From CAWBOY01 sp963790585 (lineage in GTDB: Bacteria > Planctomycetota > Planctomycetia > Gemmatales > Gemmataceae), in the NCBI GenBank assembly GCA_963790585.1, contig CAWBOY010000002.1:1364001-1428000 (forward strand): a stretch of 64,000 bases of DNA, read 5' to 3'. Every line of letters begins with the position of its first letter. Position 1 is the first letter of the stretch. The notes under the pieces were generated by a model. It was not told the origin of the DNA, searched no databases, and saw only the letters and a list, made by a program, of their open reading frames with translations. Positions 51,906-61,585 of this stretch are shown piece by piece. Made by a program: the position numbers and the translations under genes.

Positions 51906-52369
51906 TCACGCCGCTGTCAGATCACCTATGAGTTTAGAAATCGCCTCATGCGTCAGCGTGAACTCGATCTGACGTCGTGGCGCTCCGGCCTTCGCTCCCT
52001 GGAAGCGCTGCATGAGCGTTTGCCCATCGCCGCGCAGGAGCAGCTCATAATACTGGACCCCGTCCTCACTCTGTCCCGGCGGATTGCTGCGTAGCAAGGC
52101 CGTCTGCTGGCTGGCGTCAAACTCGATCATTCGCAGCGATTCGAGCAATCCGGTCACGCGGCCGGCGAGCCGCTCGGCTCGGCCTTTGAGCGATTCTTTG
52201 TCGAGGGCGCACCTGTCAGCGCAACTTCCCAGAGCTTGCAGCCGACCTGGTCGGCGCAGTCAGCCGTCAGTCGCAAATTCCAATTCGGGCCTGCATGTTC
52301 CAGCGTCTCGCGCGTGTCGCTGAACCGCTTTCTACCGAGTTTTTGCAGCAGTGTTCCGTCTTGTGTCAT
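51906..52369 (-). CDS. Small protein of unknown function, one frameshift
   Basis: About 154 aa bridged at ~52200. The ATG at 52369 has GGAGGAG upstream. First part: LLQKLGRKRFSDTRETLEHA, WNLRLTADCADQVGCKLWEV; second part: LLESLRMIEFDASQQTALLR, YYELLLRGDGQTLMQRFQGA and TLTHEAISKLIGDLTAA. A mixed alpha/beta cytoplasmic protein; no family recognised. The start lies within the 3' end of spoVR (38-base overlap), so it is probably the last gene of the prkA-yeaH-spoVR transcript, which makes it a candidate accessory protein of that system. Confidence 0.65.
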
Positions 52370-53889
52370 CGCCTTCTCCTCCCGTTTTAATGCTGTGTTC
52401 CGTTCCGTCAAACGAGACCAAAGTGGGCTTTTCATCTACCATCGTTTGCAGATGCACCGGTCGACTCCAGATCGACTGGATATTTACCAGCGTATCCGCG
52501 GCCTGATCCATACGCAACTCGACACCATTGTGCTGATGCTTCAGCAGTAACTCTCCTCGGTTGCGATAATTGCCGTCCACCACATAAATCCACGGTTTTC
52601 CGAAGTTCGTCAAGCCGAACAAGAGTCGCTCTTTGACCTTCTGAAACTCCCGCGACTCGATGATGTATTGCCCGGCTTGCTCCTGCCAGGCGAACGAAAA
52701 TAAATTATGCCGAACGCAGAACTCGGGGGTGAGGAACGTATCGATGAATGTAATATCATTATGGATCCGCCGGACCTCGAAAATCTTCTTTCGGCCCAGG
52801 CCTAACTCTTTGTTCCACGACCGTTTGGCGTCAAGGTCTTCGCATTCGTCATACTCCTTGCCAAAGCGCCCGGTGTTCCAACGTTCCTCAATGTCTCGAA
52901 ACAACTCAATGCCCAGTTTGTACGGATTGAGCCGTCCACGTTGCATAGCCATCGTCCCGGAATGGTGGTCTGCGAAGTCGATGATTTCCGAGGGAACTAG
53001 CGCCTTCTGTGTCATGATGGTCGAATGCCAATAACTTGCCCAACCTTCGTTCATGATCTTGGTCTGACCCTGCGGCATGAAATAATACGCTTCATCTCGG
53101 ATGATCGACAAGATGTCGCGCTGCCATCCCTTTAATGGCGCGTGCTCAATCAGGAACAGCAGCACATCCTTTTGCCGGATGCTCGGGAAAACTTCGCGAC
53201 GCCTGCTCTTTGACCTTCTTGCGCTCTTCTTCCTCCGCCCTTAGCACGGCCGGGTTGTTGATGAAATGGTCCATATAATCTTTGGACTTGAAGCGTGTTC
53301 CGCGAAAGGGATCTTCCTCTTCCGTTTTCGGCGCGAAGTCGTAGCGCGATACTTCATCGCGGCGCTTGATGGCCGTCGAATGGATGTCGATCAAGTCGTC
53401 AATCGACATACATCGGTCGACGAAAGCCTCCACTTCGTCCTCGCCATATTTCTCGGCGTAGCCACGAATGCGAGCGCCATGATTGGCCATCTCATCCATC
53501 ATTTTGCGATTGGTGTGTGCGAAGTAGGCGTTGTTCTTGAAGAAGTCGCAATGGCCATAAACATGGCTCATCACCAACTTTTGATCGACCGTATGATTGC
53601 TGCGCATCAAATAGGCATAACACGGATCGTTATTGATGACGAGTTCGTAGATCTTCGATAGGCCGTAATCGTAGCCCTTGCGTAGCTCCTCATACGACAT
53701 GCCGAACGACCAATGCGGATAGCGCGTGGGAAAGCCGCCATAAGCAGCGATCTCGTTTAAATCGTCCGCGTTGACCACTTCAAAGATAGTCTCGTAGAAG
53801 TCCAACCCGTAGCCGCGCGCATAGCCTTCGATCTCTTCCTTGAGAGCTTGTAGATGCGGCGGCAGCCGTGTGTCGTATGGCGTATCCAT
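52332..53889 (-). CDS. spoVR: SpoVR-family protein, one frameshift
   Basis: About 519 aa, the family norm. The N-terminal part (AYGGFPTRYPHWSFGMSYEE, YELVINNDPCYAYLMRSN, VMSHVYGHCDFFKNNAYFAH) and the C-terminal part (QTKIMNEGWASYWHSTIMTQ, NPYKLGIELFRDIEERWNTG, IESREFQKVKERLLFGLTNF) are textbook SpoVR. The break at about 53155 falls within HPAKD|VLLFLIEHAP and is bridged cleanly. In Bacillus the family affects spore cortex; in proteobacteria it sits with prkA/yeaH in a stress-response operon, as here. It follows yeaH on the minus strand after a hairpin repeat. Confidence 0.93.
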
Positions 53890-53938
53890 GACTCACCGAT
53901 TTGGATGTGCGACAAACTCAGGTTGGAATCTAGCACCA

Positions 53939-54052
53939 GTCCAGACTAAATTTACGTGTGGCACAGACATTCCTGTCTGTGCAGAAAAAGGCCCATTCGT
54001 CGGTTCCCGCACAGACAGGAATGTCTGTGCCACACGTAAATTTAGTCTGGAC
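53939..54052. repeat. Hairpin repeat, family B, copy 3
   Basis: Same core and loop as 7735-7852 and 34583-34706. The outer stem is AAATTTACGTGTGGC paired with GCCACACGTAAATTT, again with matched changes on both arms. It lies between yeaH and spoVR, inside an otherwise conserved operon. Confidence 0.93.
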
Positions 54053-54113
54053 GACGCACTATCGCAGGCTGGAACATTGTGAGTGACGGTGGCTGGTTTC
54101 GGTGGCATTTTCG

Positions 54114-55217
54114 TTAGCGGCCCGTACTCAAGAACTCCTTGATCGAGCCCAGAATCGCCTCGCGGTCGGGCACTCGGCTACAGACGACATTCTCTCTTTC
54201 GCCAACGGCGTCGTGGATATGTTCGTAGAACTCGCCGCTGCCATATGGGCTCTCGACTTGGCCATAGCCAAACAGGTTTAGCTTGGGCAAAAGCTTTTCT
54301 TCGAGAAGCTGAATGCACGTCGGGATGTCATCGCCCCAGTTGTCGCCGTCGGAGAAGTGGAACGCATAGACGTTCCAGGTGTCGGCCGGATAACGCGCAT
54401 TGATGATCTTGTCCGCCAGGATGTAGGCCGAGCTGATCTTGGTGCCGCCACTTTCGCGCGTGTGATAGAAGGTATGTTCGTCGACCTCTTGAGCAGCCGC
54501 ATCGTGAATAATATAGACCGTCTCGACACCCTTGTAATGAGCTTTGATCCAGGTATCGATCCAAAACGCTTCGATGCGGACGATCTCTTTTTGCTCATCC
54601 GTCATCGAGCCGGACACGTCCATCATGTAAATCAGTACCGCAAGGCTGTCCGGCTTGTTGACTTCTTTCCAGCTTCGATATTGCTTGTCGGCACGAATCG
54701 GCACAATGATTGGATCGCTTGGGCTGTACGTATTCGACGCGATCTGGCGCTTCAGAGCCTTCTTGTAAGTCCGCTTGAAGTGGCGCAGCGACTCAGGGCC
54801 GGTCTGGCGAATACCGGTATATTTGTCACGTGTGGTGACGATATTCTTCTTGCCGCGCGGCTCGATGCGAGGGAGGGCCAACTCCTCGCCAAGAATCTGC
54901 GCCATCTCCTCCATCGACAGCTCGACTTCGAGAATATGGCCGCCCGGTTGATCGCCTGCGCCGGGACCGGGTGGTCCCTGTTGCCCTGGTCCGAGCGGTT
55001 GCCCCGGCTTGCCGTCGCCCTGACCGACGCCGCTGGAACCCTTGTTGCCATAGCGAAATTGCGGAATGTCGATCGAGGGCAGGGGAATGCTGACGAGGTC
55101 TTTCCCCTTCTTGCCGATCATCTCGCCGCGGCTGATGTATTTCGACAGATTCGACTTCACCTTGCCGCGGACAAGTTTCTTGAAGCGCTGGTGGTCGCGT
55201 TCGATCTTCTGGCCCAC
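54114..55217 (-). CDS. yeaH: YeaH/DUF444 family protein
   Basis: 367 aa, GTG start with AGAGGA upstream. N-terminal QKIERDHQRFKKLVRGKVKS and SIPLPSIDIPQFRYGNKG are typical of UPF0229/DUF444. A Gly/Pro/Gln-rich linker (residues 60-93) follows, then YRSWKEVNKPDSLAVLIYMM and DVSGSMT (residues 200-206), the MIDAS-like start of a von Willebrand factor A-like domain. TVYIIHDAAAQEVDEHTFYH and GGTKISSAYILADKII complete it. The partner of PrkA in a widely conserved stress module; the biochemical role is not settled. Intact. Confidence 0.94.
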   Translation of the reverse strand: MGQKIERDHQRFKKLVRGKVKSNLSKYISRGEMIGKKGKDLVSIPLPSIDIPQFRYGNKGSSGVGQGDGKPGQPLGPGQQGPPGPGAGDQPGGHILEVELSMEEMAQILGEELALPRIEPRGKKNIVTTRDKYTGIRQTGPESLRHFKRTYKKALKRQIASNTYSPSDPIIVPIRADKQYRSWKEVNKPDSLAVLIYMMDVSGSMTDEQKEIVRIEAFWIDTWIKAHYKGVETVYIIHDAAAQEVDEHTFYHTRESGGTKISSAYILADKIINARYPADTWNVYAFHFSDGDNWGDDIPTCIQLLEEKLLPKLNLFGYGQVESPYGSGEFYEHIHDAVGERENVVCSRVPDREAILGSIKEFLSTGR

Positions 55218-55277
55218 GAGATAAATCCTCTTATTAACGTAACGTTTCGAACGCAGGAAACGCTTGCCATCGAATTC

Positions 55278-55360
55278 TTCAAGAGCCGGGAGCGTAAGCG
55301 ACCGGAGAGCACTAAGTCGCGTGTAATTCGCTCCAGTCGCTTACGCTCCCGGCTCTTGAA
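55278..55360. repeat. Hairpin TTCAAGAGCCGGGAGCGTAA
   Basis: 25-base perfect arms (55278-55302 and 55336-55360), loop of 33 bases, between prkA and yeaH. It may attenuate transcription between the two genes. Related in style to 31616-31681 (GAGCC and GCGTAAGCGA). Confidence 0.9.
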
Positions 55361-55412
55361 ATGCAGGATTCCGAATCCCCGGTAGTGAACGGAGACATTC
55401 TTCGCGCTTGCG

Positions 55413-57455
55413 CTACTTCTTCGTGTGCCCCCGCGCGAAGATGCTCGCCACGAAGTTCAGCACGTCGGTCGCGCTCGATTCGTTGTAACCGTAGTTGCGA
55501 ATCAATCGACTCTTGACGACATCGATCTTTTCCTGGGTCGCTTTGTCGACAACGTTTGACACAAGGCTCGTGAGCTTGATCGTGTCCTTCTGGTCCTCGA
55601 ATAGCTTGAGTTCGAGGGCCTTTTGCAGCCGCTCGTTGGTCTTGTAATCGAACTTTTTACCGTCGAGAGCAAGGGCGCCGATGTAGTTCATGATCTCGCG
55701 GCGGAAGTCGTCTTTGCGACCCTCCGGGATGTCGATTTTCTCTTCGACGGACCGCATGAGTCTTTCATCGGGATCGTCATAATTGCCTGTGTAGCGATTG
55801 CGCACCTTCTCGCGTTGCGTATAAGCGCGCACGTTGTCGATGTAGTTGGCGCAGAGTCGCATCAGGGCGTCTTCGTCTGCGGCAATCGCTCGTTGAACCT
55901 CGTTTTTCACGACGTCCTCGTACTCTTCTTTGACCACGGCCAACAGCTCGCGATAATGCTGCAATTGATCCTGGCTGGTAATCAGCGAATGATGCCGTAG
56001 GCCTGCCTCCAATTCGTGGAGTACCATGAACGGATTGACGCTGTCTTCGTCGGGATGCGCGACGATGGCATTGGAAATCTTGTCCTGGATATAGCGCGGG
56101 CTAATACCTGTCATACCCTCATTCATCGCTTCGCGCTTGAGTTCGACGACGTTGTCCTCGGTGAAGCCGGGCAGCGTTTTGCCGTTGTAGAGCTTGAGCT
56201 TCTGTAGCAGCGTCAAATTGGCGTGCTTTGGCTGGACCAGCCGCGTCAGCACCGCCCACATGGCCGCGATCTCGATTGTGTGCGGCGCGATATGCTTGCC
56301 TTTGACTCGCTCCGGATTGAAGTCCTTCTCATAGATGCGGATTTCATCCTTCAGCCGCGTAACATAAGGCACGTCGATTTTGACCGTACGATCCCGCAAG
56401 GCCTCCATAAATTCATTATTCTGCAGGCGGCGATATTCCGGCTCATTCGTATGGCCCAGAATTACTTCGTCGATGTCCGTCTGCGCGAATTTCTTCGGCT
56501 TGATCTTATGTTCCTGCGACGCTCCCAGGAGATCGTAGAGGAACGCGACATCGAGCTTGAGGACCTCGATGAATTCGACCAACCCACGGTTCGCGATGTT
56601 TAGCTCGCCGTCGAAATTGAACGCGCGGGCGTCGCTGTCAGTCCCGTATTCGGCGATCTTGCGATAGTTGATGTCGCCGGTCAACTCGGTCGAATCCTGG
56701 TTTTTCTCGTCCTTAGGCTGGAAGGTGCCGATGCCGAGGCGGTCTTGCTCGGACAGGATCATTCGATAAATCTTGATGTCATCCTGAAGCATTCGGCTCC
56801 AGTCACCGTTGGCTTTCGCAAGCCGTTCGTTGAACATCAACCGGCAAAACGGGCACATCTCGCCGCGAATGGTCACTTCCAATTCGCCTGGCTTGCGATC
56901 GGCGTTCAGGTTGGCCAAGAGCGACGGCCTTAGGTCGCGCGGCACGAGATGAAGGGGATCCTCATGCATCGGACATTTCTGATACGAATTGTCCGGCATC
57001 TTCCAAGAATAGGTGTAAATCCGGCCGGCGTCTGTACGGGAGTAGTCTTCGAGGCCGCGCTTCAGTAATCGCGCGATCGTGCTCTTGGACGAGCCGACTG
57101 GCCCATGCAGGAGCAATACACGCCGCTCGGTGCCATAGCCCTTCGCCGCGGATTTGAAAGCGTTCACGAGTTGCATCAGCGGCCGATCGAGGCCATAGAT
57201 GCCGTCGCCATGCTTTGTGGCAAACTCTGTGAAGAACTTGTAGCGGATGATCTTTTCTTTGTTCTCGAACACCTGCTCGGTGCCATGCGACATGATCATG
57301 TCGTAGAGGCGCTGATAAGCGGTCCGCGCGACCGAAGGGTCGTCGCGGACTATCTCGAGGTACTCCTCGAAGCGGACTTCTTGGTGCGTCTTATGATATT
57401 CGTCGACATTCCACTTCTGGCGGACGTTGTCGAGGATGGCTTTGCCTGTCGGCAT
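55413..57455 (-). CDS. prkA: PrkA-type serine protein kinase/AAA+ protein
   Basis: 680 aa, intact; strong ribosome site GGAGGTGA before the ATG. N-terminal AAA domain: LLLHGPVGSSKSTIARLL with Walker A at residues 118-126. The C-terminal kinase-like region follows; FAQTDIDEVILGHTNEPEYR and GISPRYIQDKISNAIVAHPD are highly conserved in YeaG/PrkA. A cluster CPMHEDPLHLVP with a later MCPFCRLMF has the paired Cys seen in many members. Known from Bacillus PrkA and E. coli YeaG, where it acts in sporulation or nutrient-stress survival; kinase versus protease activity is debated. First gene of the prkA-yeaH-spoVR set. Confidence 0.95.
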   Translation of the reverse strand: MPTGKAILDNVRQKWNVDEYHKTHQEVRFEEYLEIVRDDPSVARTAYQRLYDMIMSHGTEQVFENKEKIIRYKFFTEFATKHGDGIYGLDRPLMQLVNAFKSAAKGYGTERRVLLLHGPVGSSKSTIARLLKRGLEDYSRTDAGRIYTYSWKMPDNSYQKCPMHEDPLHLVPRDLRPSLLANLNADRKPGELEVTIRGEMCPFCRLMFNERLAKANGDWSRMLQDDIKIYRMILSEQDRLGIGTFQPKDEKNQDSTELTGDINYRKIAEYGTDSDARAFNFDGELNIANRGLVEFIEVLKLDVAFLYDLLGASQEHKIKPKKFAQTDIDEVILGHTNEPEYRRLQNNEFMEALRDRTVKIDVPYVTRLKDEIRIYEKDFNPERVKGKHIAPHTIEIAAMWAVLTRLVQPKHANLTLLQKLKLYNGKTLPGFTEDNVVELKREAMNEGMTGISPRYIQDKISNAIVAHPDEDSVNPFMVLHELEAGLRHHSLITSQDQLQHYRELLAVVKEEYEDVVKNEVQRAIAADEDALMRLCANYIDNVRAYTQREKVRNRYTGNYDDPDERLMRSVEEKIDIPEGRKDDFRREIMNYIGALALDGKKFDYKTNERLQKALELKLFEDQKDTIKLTSLVSNVVDKATQEKIDVVKSRLIRNYGYNESSATDVLNFVASIFARGHTKK

Positions 57456-58038
57456 TTGATGTCACCTCCATGACGACGGCCTTCATCGGGCCGAGGTTTT
57501 GCGGGTCATTGGTGATGGTCCGGCCGGTGGGCCTCTTCGGACGGGAGAACAAGCACACCCCTGTCGTGGCTCCAACCTGGACAGTGTTTGCCTGTCGCTC
57601 CTTCGCGGCGAGTCTGCAATGCGGCCCGGATTGCGATCTCGGTTCCATCCCGGTCGATTTCGGGTGGCTTCGCCGGAGAGGAGGCGAAGTATCGATAAAG
57701 CTCGTTCTCCTATTTTACGCTGTCGCGCACCGTCTGGTCAAATGACTCCTGCCAGCGAATCCTCTTCCGGCAAAGAAGATCGTGCTTGGCTTTTGCAATT
57801 CGACGGTAAATATAGGGACCTTATGCAGCATACGCAGACAAGGCGGGGTCTTGTCAAGCCCGGTTTCGGACGACTTTAATGATCGGGAGAGTGGCGACTG
57901 CAGCGAAAAAGAAAGACATCGCGCTAATACTTGCTTTGCTCTAGACCCCTAAATTAGCCGCGGCTATACACGAAGGCCGATCAAGCCGCGGCTGGCGTGG
58001 ACGGAGCCAAAGCGGTTCGACGATTGGAGGATTTGACG
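57456..58038. other. Intergenic region between divergent prkA and a small membrane protein
   Basis: About 580 bases without a convincing gene. No hairpin repeat is present, unusual for this window. It must hold the promoters of prkA and of the divergent small gene, but I see no clear -35/-10 pair. Several short open frames lack start signals. Confidence 0.5.
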
Positions 58039-58338
58039 ATGCGAAACTTACTTGCATTGATGGCTTTGATTTGCCTGACCGTAGCGATCGCGGGTTGGTA
58101 TCTCAACTGGTACCATATCACGACTGCACCGGCAGACAATGGCCACAGTAAGCTCAATATTGATTTCAACACCAGCAAGATCGCCGCCGACACGCAAAAA
58201 GGCGTCCAAAGCGGCGCTGCCTGGGTAAATAACCTTTTGGACAGCGCCAAGCAGACCTCGGCGACGGAAAGTAAGGACGAGAAAAAAGTCGAATCAGCAA
58301 CGCCCGCCAGTGCCGAAGCGCCGAAGCCGAAGAGCTAA
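58039..58338 (+). CDS. Small membrane-anchored protein, 99 aa
   Basis: ATG at 58039 preceded by TTGGAGGATTTGACG (GGAGG). Membrane segment RNLLALMALICLTVAIAGWY at the N-terminus, then WYHITTAPADNGHSKLNIDF and a charged Ala/Glu/Ser/Lys/Pro tail (ESKDEKKVESATPASAEAPK). The exported part is short and polar. Likely an envelope protein of unknown role. No family recognised. A hairpin repeat follows 18 bases after the stop. Confidence 0.65.
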   Translation: MRNLLALMALICLTVAIAGWYLNWYHITTAPADNGHSKLNIDFNTSKIAADTQKGVQSGAAWVNNLLDSAKQTSATESKDEKKVESATPASAEAPKPKS

Positions 58339-58355
58339 GGCGGCTCATCGGCCGT

Positions 58356-58409
58356 GAGCGCAAGCGCGGGGTTCAACGCGAAAAGAACCCCGCATTCACG
58401 CTTGGCGCT
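58356..58409. repeat. Hairpin AGCGCAAGCGCGGGGTTC
   Basis: AGCGCAAGCGCGGGGTTC pairs imperfectly with GAACCCCGCATTCACGCTTG-GCGCT. It lies between the small membrane protein and the sulfatase-like gene and may end the former's transcript. Related to 26782-26848 by the CAAGCG/CGCTTG ends. Confidence 0.75.
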
Positions 58410-58470
58410 GGTAAGTCCTGTTCATACCCTTCCTTGCCTTGCCGCCATTTCCCATCTAGAATCCGCGTCT

Positions 58471-59721
58471 ATGAATCTCATAGTTTTCACCGTCCGCGGT
58501 TTGCGCTCTGATGCGCTTGGCGCCTACGGCAATTCCTGGATTGAAACGCCCGCGTTCGACCAACTTGCTTCTCAAGGGGTCGTCTTTGATCGTCATTACG
58601 CGGACGGCGCTGATATCACTACAGCTTGCCGAGCATGGCGGTCGGGAATTTATCATTTTAGAGATGCTAAAAATACCAATATAGACGGCCGGACCTTACC
58701 CGACCTGCTCGCTCAGCTACGGCAACAAGACATAAAGACATGCCTTATCGTTGACACCAGCCATGCTTATCCAGCAGAGTTCGCGTCGGGCTGGGATGAG
58801 ACGCTTGAAGTCGATGCCGACGGCGAAGATTCGCCGTTGGAATCCGCCCTTAAACGGGCGCATGCATTTTTGAAGAAAGGCAAGAACCGCGACTCCTGGT
58901 TGCTGTGGATCGATGTTGCGACTCTTTTGCCGCCGTGGAATGTGCCGGAAGAGTTCCAAAAAAACTATTTTCGAGAAGACAAACCAGCTGAGCCGGAACA
59001 GGAGGTCGAGGAGGCCGACCCCTACGACCCGATCGAGGCTGTCGACGACAATGACGAGGAGCAGAGCGAGGCCTTGGAGCCTTTGCCCAATCCGCCCCTC
59101 GGCCCCGTCGACTCCACGGACGACACCCTTTTTCTGCGCCTTCAGAACAGTTACGCCGCTGCAGTGACCTACTTGGACGCTGGCGTCGGCGAGCTGCTCG
59201 AAGCAATCGAAAAGCTGGGGCTCGCTCAGAAAACGGCTATCCTTTTGACCAGCGACGCCGGCTTCGCGTTAGGCGAACACGGCACGGTTGGCCCCGAGCC
59301 GCCATCGCTCCATGCGGAAGTGATTCATCTTCCGCTCATTATCCGTTTGCCTGAACCGGCTCTCGTTCAGCGTGTCAGTGTGCTGACCCAGTCCGTCGAC
59401 CTGGCGCCAACGATCGCTGCCTTCTTCGAGCAATCACTTGCCGAATGTGATGGGCTAAGCTTGTTGCCGCTACTGTATGGGGACAAGAAGCCAACGCGAG
59501 CCCGCGTCATAGCAAGCGTCACGATAGGCGAAATCAGGCATTGGGCGCTACGCACCGCGGAATGGGCCTATTTGATTACCGACGCAGCGGACGAGGCATC
59601 GCGATCAGTTCAACTGTATGTAAAGCCAGATGATCGCTGGGAAGTCAACAACGTGGTCCATCATCATATGGATGTGGCCGAGCAGCTAGAACGCGATTTG
59701 CGCGGAGGTATACAAGGGTAG
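58471..59721 (+). CDS. Degenerate sulfatase-fold protein lacking the active-site residues
   Basis: 416 aa; the start at 58471 gives the usual N-terminal strand (NLIVFTVRGLRSDALGAYGN). The overall sulfatase/alkaline phosphatase fold is recognisable (ETPAFDQLASQGVVFDRHYA, SYAAAVTYLDAGVGELLEAI, LLTSDAGFALGEHGTVGPEP, YLITDAADEASRSVQLYVKP). Catalytic features are missing: the C/S-x-P-x-R formylglycine site reads TTACR (Thr50, Ala52), the first metal-binding Asp (TVD-LRAD in active relatives) is an Arg in TVRGLRSD, and the TSDHG metal site reads TSDAG. There is no signal peptide. An acidic insert (EPEQEVEEADPYDPIEAVDD) interrupts the middle. A cytoplasmic pseudoenzyme with a binding or regulatory role is inferred. 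Confidence 0.75.
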   Translation: MNLIVFTVRGLRSDALGAYGNSWIETPAFDQLASQGVVFDRHYADGADITTACRAWRSGIYHFRDAKNTNIDGRTLPDLLAQLRQQDIKTCLIVDTSHAYPAEFASGWDETLEVDADGEDSPLESALKRAHAFLKKGKNRDSWLLWIDVATLLPPWNVPEEFQKNYFREDKPAEPEQEVEEADPYDPIEAVDDNDEEQSEALEPLPNPPLGPVDSTDDTLFLRLQNSYAAAVTYLDAGVGELLEAIEKLGLAQKTAILLTSDAGFALGEHGTVGPEPPSLHAEVIHLPLIIRLPEPALVQRVSVLTQSVDLAPTIAAFFEQSLAECDGLSLLPLLYGDKKPTRARVIASVTIGEIRHWALRTAEWAYLITDAADEASRSVQLYVKPDDRWEVNNVVHHHMDVAEQLERDLRGGIQG

Positions 59722-59748
59722 CGAATTCTAACGGCGCCAGGCCGCCAA

Positions 59749-60354
59749 CTATTTCTTTTTCTTGCGCATAGGCGGCATTTCCGTCGCGTCGTCGTCGAGG
59801 CCCTCCAGCAGATCGCGGAGTTGGGTAGTGTCCGAAATTCCCACCCGGTTCACTTCTTCCAACACGTTGACATAGTCTTCCGCATCGGCGAGTGGAAGGG
59901 GTGCGTCGTCATCCGATGAATTGATCTTGGGCTTGGTATCTGCCTCCGCCGATGTGACTTCGAGGAACTCGTTGTCCGGCAGCTCTGCCGCCTCTTCTAC
60001 CTCAAAAAAGGTAGTGACTTCATTGGCATCTTGGGACGCTGGGACAAGTTCCACCGTTGGCATGTCGTATTCGACGATAAACGTCACCGGGCCAATTTCG
60101 AGTTTATCGCCTGGATAAAGGATCTTGGTTTCGGTGATGGGAACGCCGTTGACAAATGTACCGTTAATGCTCCCCAGATCCTCCACGGTGACGTAGCCGT
60201 CGGCCACCGTGAGGCGACAATGCCGTCGACTGACTTCGGCCGACGGGATGCGAAGCGTCGTCCCCGCCCCTCGGCCCAAAACAGCAAGCGGCGGTCGCAA
60301 GTGGACGACGCGTACGCGCTTGCCTTCTTTTTCCAAAATGAGACGAATGTCCAT
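59749..60354 (-). CDS. FHA-domain protein
   Basis: 201 aa. Residues ~5-95 form an FHA domain: VLGRGAGTTLRIPSAEVSRR then HCRL and DLGSINGTFVNGVPITETKI, containing the Gly-Arg, Ser-x-x-His and Asn-Gly phosphopeptide-binding motifs. The remaining half is acidic and probably disordered (EAAELPDNEFLEVTSAEADT) and ends in a Lys-rich tail MRKKKK. It would bind phosphothreonine proteins, presumably substrates of Hanks-type kinases, though none is encoded here. It lies 43 bases downstream of trxB on the same strand and is convergent with the sulfatase-like gene. Confidence 0.92.
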   Translation of the reverse strand: MDIRLILEKEGKRVRVVHLRPPLAVLGRGAGTTLRIPSAEVSRRHCRLTVADGYVTVEDLGSINGTFVNGVPITETKILYPGDKLEIGPVTFIVEYDMPTVELVPASQDANEVTTFFEVEEAAELPDNEFLEVTSAEADTKPKINSSDDDAPLPLADAEDYVNVLEEVNRVGISDTTQLRDLLEGLDDDATEMPPMRKKKK

Positions 60355-60397
60355 GGGTTCAACACGCGCTTTGAGGGTTTGGGCTCATCCTCAGCTT

Positions 60398-61462
60398 TCA
60401 ATGGTTGCCCTGGGCCGCGAGCCATCGCTCGGCATCCAAGGCAGCCATGCAGCCTGTCCCAGCTGCAGTTATTGCCTGACGATAATAATTATCGGAAACA
60501 TCGCCAGCCGAAAAGACACCTTCTACACTCGTATTGGTCCGTTGAGGGACGGTCCAGCGGATGTAACCCTTGTCGTCCAATTCGAGCTGGCCCTTAAGGA
60601 AATCCGTGTTTGGCGTATGTCCAATTGCGAGAAAGACGCCGCTCACGTCGAGCTGCTCGGTAGAAGAGTCGTTAATGGTACTCTTTAGTCGGACCCCAGT
60701 CACGCCATTTTTTTCATTTCCAATTACTTCAACAAGAGCAGAGTTCCATTTTGGCGCGATCTTGGGATTCGTTAAAGCCCGCTGTGCCATAATCTTGCTG
60801 GCCCGCAAGCTATCGCGTCGATGGACGAGATAAACCGTGCTCGCGAACTTGGACAGGTAAGTGGCCTCCTCGACGGCGGTGTCGCCGCCGCCGATGACTA
60901 CCAGCGGCTTGTTGCGAAAGCGCGGCAAGGCGCCATCGCAAACCGCGCAGGCCGAGACACCCCGGTTTTTGTACGCATCCTCTGACGGCAAACCAAGATA
61001 GTTCGCTCGCGCACCGGTAGCGATGATGACCGCTAGAGCTTCCGTAGTCTTGCCTTCGAGTGACGTTAGCGCGAAGGGACGTCGCTTGAGATCGACGGAA
61101 ACTATGTCGTCCGACACGATGCGGGTGCCGAAGTTGACGGCCTGCTGCCGCATCAGCTCCATGAGCTCAGGCCCTTCGATGCCATGCGCCTGCTGAGGTT
61201 TGCCGGCCTGCACCCAGTGCGGCTGACGCTCGGCTGGCAGAGCGGAACCAAGGTATTCCTTCAAGTTGCCTGACGGATAGCCCGGAAAATTCTCGATTTC
61301 CGTCGTCAACGCCAGCTGACCGAGTGGCAATGTCCCCTTGATTTGATTTTCGGTCGTGACCGCACCTTCGAAGACGAGTGGATTGAGATTCGCCCGGGCC
61401 GCGTAAATCGCCGCCGTCCATCCAGCGGGGCCACTACCAATGATAATCAGATTCTCCGCCAT
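60398..61462 (-). CDS. trxB: Thioredoxin reductase-type flavoprotein
   Basis: 354 aa from the ATG at 61462 (GGGAG 9 bases upstream; an ATG at 61477 overlaps that site). FAD-binding GSGPAG (residues 9-14), redox-active CAVC (Cys172, Cys175), NADPH-binding GGGDTAVEEATYLS and the C-terminal FAD motif GVFSAGDVSDNYYRQAITAA. Reduces thioredoxin with NADPH. About 26 extra residues around 67-92 (EYLGSALPAERQPHWVQAGK) are absent from E. coli TrxB, between the FAD loop and the segment GIEGPELMELMRQQA; the extension could alter the partner site. Upstream is a hairpin and the thioredoxin-fold lipoprotein. Confidence 0.93.
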   Translation of the reverse strand: MAENLIIIGSGPAGWTAAIYAARANLNPLVFEGAVTTENQIKGTLPLGQLALTTEIENFPGYPSGNLKEYLGSALPAERQPHWVQAGKPQQAHGIEGPELMELMRQQAVNFGTRIVSDDIVSVDLKRRPFALTSLEGKTTEALAVIIATGARANYLGLPSEDAYKNRGVSACAVCDGALPRFRNKPLVVIGGGDTAVEEATYLSKFASTVYLVHRRDSLRASKIMAQRALTNPKIAPKWNSALVEVIGNEKNGVTGVRLKSTINDSSTEQLDVSGVFLAIGHTPNTDFLKGQLELDDKGYIRWTVPQRTNTSVEGVFSAGDVSDNYYRQAITAAGTGCMAALDAERWLAAQGNH

Positions 61463-61585
61463 TCCGCTATCTCCCATGAAACGCTCGCCCGTTTGGATCT
61501 CGTCCTTCTGTCATTGTAGGGTGGATCAAAAAGCGTGAAGTGACGCGGCGTCAAATTCCGCCGGCGCGTGAGGTGATCTTAATTA

